Shown one piece after another: positions 51,625 through 59,770 of a stretch of DNA of 64,000 bases (position 1 is the first letter of the stretch; every line of letters starts with the position of its first letter). The translations under genes were made by a program, and so were the position numbers. This stretch comes from JBGPGW01 sp046349515 (GTDB taxonomy: Bacteria > Pseudomonadota > Alphaproteobacteria > CADEGL01). The DNA lies in assembly GCA_046349515.1 (NCBI GenBank), contig JAXMCE010000002.1:186001-250000 (forward strand), written 5' to 3'. Below the pieces are notes generated by a model, which did not search any database, was not told the DNA's origin, and worked only from the letters and a program-made list of their open reading frames with translations.

Positions 51625-53205
51625 TTATGCGTCGGGGCGTACGCCGTGAAGATGGGCGATGTGGGTAAGGTAGTTGCCGACTTCCTTCTCGATGCGCGCC
51701 TGATCCCAGCCGAGGATGGGGGCAACCTCTTCGGCGGCCCGCCGCGCACCCTCGCGCGCCATCGTCTCGGTCCACCCGGCGCCCACGCGACGGAACAAAA
51801 TGTCGACGAGCGTCTCAGGCTGCTCGTGCCTGGCGGCATGCGTGAGGTCGGAGAGGCGCACCTCCGGCCAATGGTTGAGGAGGGCGGGCGAAGCATCCTC
51901 GCGCGGGAAGGGTTTCGCGGCATAGGAAATCTCCCGCGCCGGTCCCGACGGCCTGATGCGCTTCGCGACCGCCGAGGACAGCTGGAGCCCCGCGAGACGG
52001 TGCGACTGGATGGGCGACGACGTCATCGCGTAGATGCCCGGCATGCCGTCCGCTTCGAGGTCGTGGAGCGTGTGGCCGCGCTTGCCCATGGGAAGATCCG
52101 GGTCGTAGGTCAGCGGCCGAACGCCGGCCCAGGAGAACAGCACGTCCTTCCGCTTCAGGCCGACGCCGGGCAGAAGGTGATTCGTCTCGGCGATCAGGTG
52201 CTCGACCTCCTCCTCGGTCGCGCGGATGTCGTTGATGTCGCCCTCGTACTTGGTGTCGGTGGGACCGACATAGTGCATGCCGCGCCACGGGATCACGTAG
52301 TGCGGCTCGCGTGCCGTCGTATGCGCGATGACGCCGAGATCGGCGCATTCGGGCGGCAGGCGGAACATGATGTGGGCGCCCTTCGTACCCAGAATCTTCC
52401 GCCGCGCCTTGTCGGTCGCGAGCGCGTTGACGAGGTCGGTCCAAATACCCGTGGTATTGAGAACCACCTTCGCGCGGACGGCGGCGCGGGAGTCGCCGTC
52501 GACCGCGTCCTTGAGCTCGACCCGCCAACGCCCGTCGCTCTCGCGCGTCAGGCCCACGGCTGGCGTGTAGTTGCGCGCGACCGCGCCCATCCGCTCGGCG
52601 TCGAGAATCGTGTCCATCGCGATCCGCTCGGGCCACTCGTAGCGATACTCCCGGTAGCTGAAGACGCTCACGAGCTTCTCCGGGTTCCGCAGCCATTTGA
52701 GCATGGGCATTTCGAGCGCGCGCTTGGCCGGGATGCGCGTCGGATCGAGCGGAACGTCGCCGGGCCCCAAAGCCGCAAGAAGCCTCATGCCAAGCGCCAC
52801 CTGCCACGGCTTGTAGACGCTGTCGGAATAGACAGGGAAGCAGAAGGTGAAGGCCTTGACGCGCTCCGGCATGGTCTGGCTGATCTGGCTGCGCGCGCGC
52901 ATGGCATCCGATGCCCGCCGCAGGTTGCGCAGCGTGTCGCCCGGCTTCAAGAAATAGTCCCACATCGTGGGATTGCGGTAGCCGAGCCCTTCGCCCGGCT
53001 CGATGAAGCGAAGACCGCAATGGAGCAGCCGGCTCGAGCGGCTCGAGGAGCCGGCAGCGAAGTCGCCCTTGTCCACGATGAGGACGGAATAACCCGCCGC
53101 CGCCAGGTGGTGCGCGCCGCTCGCGCCGTTCACGCCCGCGCCGATGACAACGGCATCGAAGTCGCGGCCATCCAGAATCTTGAGATCAAGTCGTGGCATC
53201 GTCAA
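51625..53205 (-). CDS. Glycerol-3-phosphate dehydrogenase-like flavoprotein (copy 2)
   Basis: A 526-residue GlpD-family enzyme that would oxidise glycerol-3-phosphate to dihydroxyacetone phosphate, passing electrons to quinone. The FAD-binding start is VVIGAGVNGASGAHHLA, with SSRSSRLLHCGLRF. A GTKGAHIMF loop and a VGPTDTKYEGD segment occur in the middle. The C-terminal cap domain contains a WTETMAREGARR helix. Its ATG overlaps the stop of the upstream copy by four bases. Closely related to the next gene upstream. Confidence 0.85.
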   Translation of the reverse strand: MTMPRLDLKILDGRDFDAVVIGAGVNGASGAHHLAAAGYSVLIVDKGDFAAGSSSRSSRLLHCGLRFIEPGEGLGYRNPTMWDYFLKPGDTLRNLRRASDAMRARSQISQTMPERVKAFTFCFPVYSDSVYKPWQVALGMRLLAALGPGDVPLDPTRIPAKRALEMPMLKWLRNPEKLVSVFSYREYRYEWPERIAMDTILDAERMGAVARNYTPAVGLTRESDGRWRVELKDAVDGDSRAAVRAKVVLNTTGIWTDLVNALATDKARRKILGTKGAHIMFRLPPECADLGVIAHTTAREPHYVIPWRGMHYVGPTDTKYEGDINDIRATEEEVEHLIAETNHLLPGVGLKRKDVLFSWAGVRPLTYDPDLPMGKRGHTLHDLEADGMPGIYAMTSSPIQSHRLAGLQLSSAVAKRIRPSGPAREISYAAKPFPREDASPALLNHWPEVRLSDLTHAARHEQPETLVDILFRRVGAGWTETMAREGARRAAEEVAPILGWDQARIEKEVGNYLTHIAHLHGVRPDA

Positions 53206-54788
53206 TTACTCCCAGCTTCGCGCACGCCGGACGGCAGGAGGCCGTTCGGCCCGACCCGGTGCGTCCGCGCGAGATAAAGGCGATAGGCTTCGACCTCGCG
53301 CGCGATCCGCGCCTGGTCCCAGCCGAGGGCGGGCGCCGCGGCTGCGGCCGCAGCCTCCGCCGCTTCGTAGCCCATCGTCGCCGTCCACTGCGCGCCCACG
53401 CGCCGGATGACATCGACGAGCGTCACGGGATATTCGGTCTCCGCCACGTGCTTCACGTCGGACAGCTTGGCGTCGGTCCAGTGCGTGAGCAGTGGCGGCG
53501 AGTTCTGGTTCTCGGGAAACCGCCGCGCGGCGTAGGAGATGGGGCGCGCCGATCCTGACGGCTGGACGCGTTCCTTGACGGCGGCCAAGAGCTCACTGCC
53601 GGCAGACCGGTGCGTCATGATCGGTCCGGCCGTCATGGCCAGCACGTTGGGCATGCCCTCTTTCTCGAGATCGTGCACGACCCGGTCGCGAGCCCCCTTG
53701 GGGTAGCGCGGGTCATAGGTGAGCGGGCGCACGCCCGCCCAGCTGAACAGGATGTCCGATCGCTTCAAGTTGATGCTCGGAAACAGGTAGTTGATCTCGC
53801 CAAGCAACCAATCGATGTCATCATCGGTCGCGTAGATGTCGTCGATGTCGCCTTCGTAGAGGGTCTCTGTCGGCCCGAAATAGTGGAGGTCGCGCCACGG
53901 GAAGCAATAGAGATGCTCGTGCTCGCGGTTGTGGCCCATGACGCCGCGGTACTTGCATTCGGGCGGCAAGCGAACCGCGACATGGACTCCTTTCGTCCCG
54001 CAGATCTTGCGACCCGCCGCCCCACCAGCGAGACCGTTCACACGGTCGATCCAGATGCCCGCCATGTTGAGGACGACCTTGGCATGGACGGTCGCCTCGG
54101 CGCCGTTGCCGACGCCGTCCGCGAGCGTCAGGCGCCAGCGTCCATCCGTCTCGCGCCGGAGACCCGTCACGGGCGTGTAGTTCCTCACGACGGCCCCCAT
54201 CCGTTCGGCATCGAGCACCGAGTCCATCGCGACCCGTTCAGGCCAATCGAAGTGATATTCCCTGAACAACCCCGCGCCGATCATGTGCTCGTGATCGCGC
54301 ATCCAGGAAAGGAGCGGGAGCCGCACCGCCTCCGCGCGGGGTGCGATGCGGAAGTCGATCGGCACGTCGCCGGGCCCGAGCCACTCCAAAGTCTTGAAGG
54401 CAAGCCGAACCTGCCAGGGCTTGTAGGGATCGTGGTTGTAGATGGGAAAGGCGAACTGGAGAGGGCGGACGTGCTCCGGCGTCGCGTTGACGAACTGGCT
54501 GCGCGTGCGCATGGCCTGGCGCGCCATCTTGAGCGCGGCCAGAAGCGTATGCGGCTTCTTGAAGAACTCGCCCATCGTCGTTCCGGGCGCGAGATAGCGG
54601 ATGCCGCAGGACAGCATGCGGCTCGACCGGCTCGAGGAACCGGAACAGAAGTCACCCTTGTCGACGAGAAGAACCGTGTAGCCGTCGGCTGCCAAATGTT
54701 GCGCCGCCGAGATGCCGTTGAGACCGGCCCCCACGACCGCGACATCGAAACTCCGCCCATCCAACTGCCCGAGAGATTGCCGTGCCAT
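53202..54788 (-). CDS. Glycerol-3-phosphate dehydrogenase-like flavoprotein (copy 1)
   Basis: A 528-residue GlpD-family flavoprotein. The motif order is the same as in its paralog: VVGAGLNGISAAQHLA, SSRSSRMLSCGIRY, GTKGVHVAV, FGPTETLYEGD. The ATG at 54788 was chosen as the first before the FAD motif and follows an AGGGG box. Tandem copies differ along their length and may oxidise related polyol phosphates. No glycerol kinase, transporter or regulator is adjacent, so a simple glp regulon is not shown. Confidence 0.85.
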   Translation of the reverse strand: MARQSLGQLDGRSFDVAVVGAGLNGISAAQHLAADGYTVLLVDKGDFCSGSSSRSSRMLSCGIRYLAPGTTMGEFFKKPHTLLAALKMARQAMRTRSQFVNATPEHVRPLQFAFPIYNHDPYKPWQVRLAFKTLEWLGPGDVPIDFRIAPRAEAVRLPLLSWMRDHEHMIGAGLFREYHFDWPERVAMDSVLDAERMGAVVRNYTPVTGLRRETDGRWRLTLADGVGNGAEATVHAKVVLNMAGIWIDRVNGLAGGAAGRKICGTKGVHVAVRLPPECKYRGVMGHNREHEHLYCFPWRDLHYFGPTETLYEGDIDDIYATDDDIDWLLGEINYLFPSINLKRSDILFSWAGVRPLTYDPRYPKGARDRVVHDLEKEGMPNVLAMTAGPIMTHRSAGSELLAAVKERVQPSGSARPISYAARRFPENQNSPPLLTHWTDAKLSDVKHVAETEYPVTLVDVIRRVGAQWTATMGYEAAEAAAAAAAPALGWDQARIAREVEAYRLYLARTHRVGPNGLLPSGVREAGSN

Positions 54789-54925
54789 CCGCCGCCCCTG
54801 ACCATGCCGCCCTGCCGCCAGCATAGTGGAGCAAGCCTCGTCATTCCAAGCCGGGCGCCCGCGCGGCGATTGCCACAGCGCCCTCGGCATGGGCATGCTG
54901 CCCCCGTCGATCGGGGGGAGTACCC

Positions 54926-55333
54926 ATGTCAGAGGACCAAGCGCTGCTGGCGGCCAATGAGGCCTTCTACGAGGCGTTCTCCTCGCGCAATCTCGAGGCC
55001 ATGAAGGCAATCTGGGCTCGGCACGCCCCCACCGCCTGCATCCACCCGGGCTGGGGGCCGCTCCTCGAGCGCGGGAAGATCATCGACAGCTGGGCGGAGA
55101 TCCTGGGCGGACCCAACTCGCCGCGCATCACCTGCCACGGCGCCCGCGCGTTCCGTCTTGGCGATGCCGCTTTCGTCATCTGCTTCGAATCCGTCCAAGG
55201 GACGTTCCTCATCGCGACCAACGTCTTCGTCAAGGAGGATGGCGAGTGGCGGATGGTTCACCACCAGGCCGGGCCGACGAACGAGACGCCGGATGAAGCA
55301 GCGCCGCGGCCCTCGAAGACGACTGTCCATTGA
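54926..55333 (+). CDS. SnoaL/NTF2-like protein
   Basis: A 135-residue single-domain protein of the NTF2-like alpha+beta cone fold. It shows the family's N-terminal helix (AANEAFYEAFSSRNLEAMKA), the conserved Trp-Ala-Arg-His and HPGWGPL segments, and the closing WRMVHHQAG strand. Ribosome site GGGGGGAG upstream. Proteins of this shape serve as enzymes or binding domains; function is unknown. It is divergent from the GlpD genes and 18 bases before the dehydrogenase gene. Confidence 0.82.
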   Translation: MSEDQALLAANEAFYEAFSSRNLEAMKAIWARHAPTACIHPGWGPLLERGKIIDSWAEILGGPNSPRITCHGARAFRLGDAAFVICFESVQGTFLIATNVFVKEDGEWRMVHHQAGPTNETPDEAAPRPSKTTVH

Positions 55334-55351
55334 TCCGCACAAGGAAGACAC

Positions 55352-56302
55352 ATGACCGCCATTGCCAAAGGTCCCGTGAAGCACATCGCCCTCGTCGGCA
55401 CGGGCACGATCGGCGCGGGTTTCGCCGCGCACTTCCTCGCGCGCGGATACGAGATCTCGGCGACGGACCCGGCGCCAGGGGCCGAGGCCAAACTCGCGCA
55501 GTACCTCGCGCGGGTGTGGCCGCAACTTCGCGAGATCGGGGCGACGGATCGCGCGGACCCGCCTTCGTTCCGCTTCGCGGCCTCGGTCGCGGATTGCGTG
55601 CGCGGGGCGGATTTCGTCCAGGAAAACGCGCCCGAGACCGAAGCCGTCAAGGTCGACGTGCTCAAGGAGATCGACGCGGCCCTTCCGCCCGACCGAATCA
55701 TCGCATCGAGCACATCGGCGCTGCTCCTTTCCCGCATCGCGATTCAGTGCCGGCATCGCGCACGCTGCATCCTGGCCCACCCCTTCAATCCGCCGCACCT
55801 CGTGCCGCTCATCGAACTCGCGGGCGACAACGCGACGGCGCCCGAGGCCATCGACGTGGCTTATGAATTCTACGAGGCCGCCGGCTTGAAGCCCGTCCGC
55901 CTCAACGGCGAAGTGTTCGGCCACATCGCCAATCGCATCCAATACGTCGTATGGAACGAGGTCGTGCGCCTGGTTCTCCAGGGCTTCTGCACCCCGGCCG
56001 ATGTCGACCGTGCGATGATCTACGGGCCCGGCACGCGCTGGCCGTTCATCGGGCCGTTCGCGACCTACGCGCTCGCCGGCGGCGAGGGTGGCCTTGCCAA
56101 GACGTTCAAGATGTTCGGGCCGCGCGACGCACAGAACACCGATCGTGCGGCGCGCATCCAACTGACGCCCGAGCAGCAGCGGATGCTGATCGAAAGCGTC
56201 GATGCGATCTTCGAGGGACGGAGTCCCTCAGCCGTCGCGGCGGAGCGCGATGGCCGGCTCGTCGAACTCATCAAGTTGCGGAAGCGGCTGGGCCTGGCAT
56301 GA
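55352..56302 (+). CDS. 3-hydroxyacyl-CoA/carnitine-type dehydrogenase
   Basis: A 316-residue NAD-dependent dehydrogenase. The Rossmann motif ALVGTGTIGAGFAAHF is near 13-28. The motif HPFNPPHLVPLIE, with its His-Glu dyad, is characteristic of the 3-hydroxyacyl-CoA dehydrogenase / L-carnitine dehydrogenase family. The C-terminal helical domain ends with LRKRLGLA. The short single-domain layout without enoyl hydratase is closest to carnitine or L-gulonate type enzymes. Substrate not resolved. Confidence 0.85.
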   Translation: MTAIAKGPVKHIALVGTGTIGAGFAAHFLARGYEISATDPAPGAEAKLAQYLARVWPQLREIGATDRADPPSFRFAASVADCVRGADFVQENAPETEAVKVDVLKEIDAALPPDRIIASSTSALLLSRIAIQCRHRARCILAHPFNPPHLVPLIELAGDNATAPEAIDVAYEFYEAAGLKPVRLNGEVFGHIANRIQYVVWNEVVRLVLQGFCTPADVDRAMIYGPGTRWPFIGPFATYALAGGEGGLAKTFKMFGPRDAQNTDRAARIQLTPEQQRMLIESVDAIFEGRSPSAVAAERDGRLVELIKLRKRLGLA

Positions 56303-56347
56303 GGAGCCGCCCGGCTCCCCACGCCTGGCATTCCCGCGGTGGTCGCC

Positions 56348-56980
56348 TCAGGCGGCCTTCCCCATTTGGGGTGCCGTCCGCTTCCAAGCCGGGATCGACT
56401 CGAGCCGCGTGAGCCAGCGCTTGATCGCGGCGAAAGACCCCATCGGGAAGCGTCCAGCCTCGGCATAGCCGAAATAGCAGCCGACGGCGATGTCGGCGAG
56501 CGTGAATCGACCGCAAGCAAGATAGTCGCTCTTCGCGAGGTGCGCATCGAGCACCGCGCCGAACTTGGCGAACTTCTCCTCGCCCGCCTTCACCGCCGCC
56601 GGGTCCGGCGTGCCCATCTTGAGAAGGCTCTTCACGAAATTTTCCCACAAGAGCGTGCCGCAGGCCGACATCCAGTGACCCTGGTCCCAAAACAGCCAGC
56701 GCGCAATGTCCGCGCGCGAGCGCGCATCATTACCCCATAAGGCGTTTCCGGGTTTCGTCTCGGCGAGGTAAAGCATGATGGCGTTCGATTCCGTGAGAAC
56801 GAAATCGCCATCGACGAGAGTCGGGATCATGCCATTCGGATTGATCGCGAGGAATTTGGAACCGCGCTGCTCGCCCGTCGTCAAGTCGACCGGCACGATG
56901 TCAAGCGGAATGCCCAAGTGCTCGGCGACGACCGACACCTTTCGGGAGTTCGGTGAAGGCGGAAAGGTATGGAGCTTCAT
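56348..56980 (-). CDS. Glutathione S-transferase
   Basis: A 210-residue cytosolic GST. N-terminal thioredoxin-like domain with FPPSPNSRKV (likely Ser or Cys-less active site), NPNGMIPTL (cis-Pro) and LTESNAIMLYLA (glutathione-binding), and an all-helical C-terminal domain with FTLADIAVG. The start at 56980 has a GGAGG site. The 189-base gap after it (56981-57169) holds nothing I can name. Confidence 0.88.
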   Translation of the reverse strand: MKLHTFPPSPNSRKVSVVAEHLGIPLDIVPVDLTTGEQRGSKFLAINPNGMIPTLVDGDFVLTESNAIMLYLAETKPGNALWGNDARSRADIARWLFWDQGHWMSACGTLLWENFVKSLLKMGTPDPAAVKAGEEKFAKFGAVLDAHLAKSDYLACGRFTLADIAVGCYFGYAEAGRFPMGSFAAIKRWLTRLESIPAWKRTAPQMGKAA

Positions 56981-57169
56981 CCTCTGTTCCTCCGTTCACG
57001 ATTTGAGATTGGCTGGCGCTCCTCAAGAAGCGAGCGCCTCTGCCGCACACCCTACGTCAATTCCGTGACGGTTGTGTTCACGGTTTCGCGATCACGGCAT
57101 CGCGCCATGCCGTCCTGACAACCTTTCCATGCGCCAAGAGAGGCAGCCGCCCCGTGCTGCCGAGACGCC

Positions 57170-58150
57170 CTAGCCCCAGAGCGCGGGATCGGGCGGGAAG
57201 ACGGTGCTGCCTTCGTAGCGAAGGCCGTGGTCCCGGTCCCGCGCCAGGAGAAGCGGTCCGTCGAGATCGACGACCCGCGCCCCTTGCGCCACGAGCACGG
57301 CCGGCGCCATCGCGAGCGAGGTTGCGATCATGCAGCCGACCATGATGCCAAGACCCGCCGCCTCGGCCGCACGGCGCAGCTTGAGCGCTTCGGTGAGACC
57401 GCCCGTCTTGTCGAGCTTGATGTTGATCATCTCGTAGCGACCCTTGATCGAATCAAGCGAGGCCGTGTCGTGGCACGATTCATCGGCGCAGACGGGAATC
57501 GGATGCGGCATGCCGGCAAGCGCCGCGTCGGCCTTGGCGGGCAAAGGCTGTTCGATCATCTCGACGCCGAGCCGCTTCAGTTCCGGCGCGAAGGCCGCGT
57601 ATTGCTCGGCCGTCCAGCCTTCGTTCGCGTCGACGACAAGGCGGGACTTGGGCGCGTTTGCGTGAACGGCCGCGATGCGTTCGAGGTCGCCCGCTCCCGT
57701 CACTTTCAACTTGAGAAGCGGTCGATGCGATTCCTTGGCCGCCGCACGCCCCATGGCCTCGGGCGCATCGAGCGAGAGCGTGTAGACCGTCGTGAGCGGA
57801 CGAGGAGCAGCGAGCCCGGCGAGCGTCGCCGCGTCCTTGCCCGCGCGCTTGGCCTCGAGATCCCAGAACGCGCAGTCAATCGCGTTGCGCGCCGCGCCCG
57901 CGGGCAACGCCGACTGGAGACCCAAACGATCGAGCCCCTTGGCCAAGGCCGGGCCGACCGATTCGATCGCCGCAACGACACCCTCGACACTCTCGCCATA
58001 GCGCGGATAAGGCACACATTCACCGCGCCCCGTGTGTCCGTCGGCCGACAACTCGACGACGACAACCTCGCTCGCGGTCTTGCTGCCGCGGGAGATGGTG
58101 AAGGTGCCGCGAATCGGCCAGGATTCACGGCGGACATCGAGCGCGATCAT
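57170..58150 (-). CDS. dgcA: Enolase-superfamily racemase/epimerase, DgcA-like
   Basis: A 326-residue muconate-cycloisomerase-type barrel enzyme. Catalytic Lys in LKLKVTG, metal ligands in VDANEGW, IEQPLPA and CADESCH, and the second Lys in NIKLDKTGG, as in dipeptide epimerases. It sits three bases after a DUF1611 gene, the same pair as the described DgcA/DgcN. In that pathway DgcN acetylates D-glutamate and DgcA racemises N-acetyl-D-glutamate. The pairing is the main reason for this name; a dipeptide epimerase (YcjG) is the alternative. Confidence 0.82.
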   Translation of the reverse strand: MIALDVRRESWPIRGTFTISRGSKTASEVVVVELSADGHTGRGECVPYPRYGESVEGVVAAIESVGPALAKGLDRLGLQSALPAGAARNAIDCAFWDLEAKRAGKDAATLAGLAAPRPLTTVYTLSLDAPEAMGRAAAKESHRPLLKLKVTGAGDLERIAAVHANAPKSRLVVDANEGWTAEQYAAFAPELKRLGVEMIEQPLPAKADAALAGMPHPIPVCADESCHDTASLDSIKGRYEMINIKLDKTGGLTEALKLRRAAEAAGLGIMVGCMIATSLAMAPAVLVAQGARVVDLDGPLLLARDRDHGLRYEGSTVFPPDPALWG

Positions 58151-58153
58151 GCC

Positions 58154-59152
58154 TCACCACAAACGGTCGGCGAGCTTCGCAACCCCATGGCGAACCGGAT
58201 CGACCGCGGGCATGCCGAAGCGCTGTTCGGTCTCCTTGATGACGCGCTCGGCGTCGGAGGCCGACATCTGCGATGTGTTGAAGGCAAAGCCGATGCACTT
58301 GACCGCGGGATTGGTCAAGCGCGCGGCCGCGAGATTGGCCTCCATGCAGTCTTTCAAATCCGGCAGCTTGAAATGCGGCAGGCCGCGGACGTGGGGGCGC
58401 GTCGGCTCGTGGCACATGACCAGCGCGTCGGGCTGCGACCCGTGGATAAGGCCGAGCGTCACGCCGGCATAGGAGGCATGGAAGAGCGAGCCCTGCCCTT
58501 CGATCAGGTCCCAATGGTCGGGATCATTGGCAGGCGAGAGCGTCTCGACGCAACCGGAGACGAAGTCGGACACGACCGCGTCGATCGACACACCGTCGCC
58601 CGCAATGAAGATCCCCGTCTGACCGGTCGCACGGAAGTCCGCCTTCAGGCCGCGGGCACGCGCCTCCTTCTCGAGCGCCAAGGCCGTGTACATCTTGCCG
58701 GAGGACACGTCCGTGCCGACGGTGAGCAGGCGCTTCCCTGGACGCTTGGCACCCGTGCCCAGGGGAAAGCCGCGCGTCGGATGCCGGACGTCGAACAGCG
58801 TGCGGCCGAGGCGCGCGGCCGTGTCCCTGATCTTCGGCACGTCGATGAGGCGATTGTGGAGCCCGGCCGCGATGTCCATCCCGCGCTCGAGCGCCTCCGA
58901 CAGCGTGTCGATCCACTGTGCCGAGAAGACACCGCCGCGATTGGCAACGCCGACGATGAGCGTCTTGGCCCCCGCCTTCGCCCCTTCGGCGATGGTCATC
59001 TCGGTCAATTTGAGGTCGGCCTTACAGCCGGGCAGCCTCAGCTGACCTAGGCACCATTGCGGACGCCAGTAGGCGATGCCCTGGGCGGTCTTGGCCGCGA
59101 GCTGGTCGGGCGCATCGCCGAGAAACAACAGATAAGGCGGCTTGATCTCCAT
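58154..59152 (-). CDS. dgcN: DUF1611 / D-glutamate N-acetyltransferase DgcN-like
   Basis: A 332-residue DUF1611 protein with a P-loop-like GTDVSSGKMYT motif at about 147-157, an early LIVGVANRGG segment and VMCHEPTRPHVRG in the C-terminal half. The described DgcN acetylates D-glutamate in some marine and soil bacteria. The downstream racemase gene, three bases away, supports the same role. Biochemistry cannot be proved from sequence. The 80-base gap to the next gene upstream contains a short palindrome only. Confidence 0.82.
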   Translation of the reverse strand: MEIKPPYLLFLGDAPDQLAAKTAQGIAYWRPQWCLGQLRLPGCKADLKLTEMTIAEGAKAGAKTLIVGVANRGGVFSAQWIDTLSEALERGMDIAAGLHNRLIDVPKIRDTAARLGRTLFDVRHPTRGFPLGTGAKRPGKRLLTVGTDVSSGKMYTALALEKEARARGLKADFRATGQTGIFIAGDGVSIDAVVSDFVSGCVETLSPANDPDHWDLIEGQGSLFHASYAGVTLGLIHGSQPDALVMCHEPTRPHVRGLPHFKLPDLKDCMEANLAAARLTNPAVKCIGFAFNTSQMSASDAERVIKETEQRFGMPAVDPVRHGVAKLADRLW

Positions 59153-59232
59153 GGCTCTCCGTCCCTCAAGTCAAAACCCGCGGATCATAGCGGGCCCATG
59201 GGCCCTTGTCGCTCAGTGCTCATGCGGGTATT

Positions 59233-59763
59233 TCAGGCTCGCCGGCCCGCAACGGTCTCGAGAAGAGCCAGCAGTCCCTCGAGAAGCTGGGTCGGATTGG
59301 GCGGGCAGCCCCGGATACGCAAATCCACCGGCACCACCGCTTCGACCGGGCCTACGACCGCGTAGCTGCTGCGGAACACATGGCAATCGACCGCGCAATC
59401 GCCTACCGCGACCACCCATTTGGGGTCCGGGGTCGCGTCATAGGTGCGCTTCAAGGCCTCCGCCATGTTGGTGGTCACCGGCCCCGTCACCATGAGAACG
59501 TCGGCGTGACGCGGCGAGGCCACGAAGCGGAGGCCGAAGCGCTCGAGATCGTAGAACGGGTTGTTGAGAGCATGGATTTCGAGCTCGCAGCCATTGCATG
59601 ACCCCGCGTCGATCTCGCGGATGGACAGGCTTCGCCCAAGCCGACGCCGCGCGACGGACGCCAGGCGTTCGCCGAGCGCGCCCAACGCGTCGGCCGACGG
59701 GCGCGGGGGCCGTTCGGTGAACGGCCCCTGGAAGAACGATCGCACGAGCAGCCGCAAGATCAT
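59233..59763 (-). CDS. Hydrogenase-4/complex I-related small subunit (HyfI/NuoB-like)
   Basis: A 176-residue Fe-S subunit. The cluster-binding Cys are visible at 56 and 59 (GSCNGCE), 123 and 127 (VGDCAVDC) and 153 (RGCPPNP), a pattern of the NuoB/hydrogenase small-subunit proximal [4Fe-4S] site. It begins MILRLLVRSFFQGPFT, seven bases after the large-subunit gene. It would carry electrons within a membrane complex with the genes at 59771-64000. Confidence 0.87.
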   Translation of the reverse strand: MILRLLVRSFFQGPFTERPPRPSADALGALGERLASVARRRLGRSLSIREIDAGSCNGCELEIHALNNPFYDLERFGLRFVASPRHADVLMVTGPVTTNMAEALKRTYDATPDPKWVVAVGDCAVDCHVFRSSYAVVGPVEAVVPVDLRIRGCPPNPTQLLEGLLALLETVAGRRA

Positions 59764-59770
59764 CGCCCCC

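Noticed and set aside
59192..59205. 14-bp palindrome GGGCCCATGGGCCC
   Set aside because: Short GC-rich palindromes are common in this DNA, and it is not linked to a promoter or T-run.
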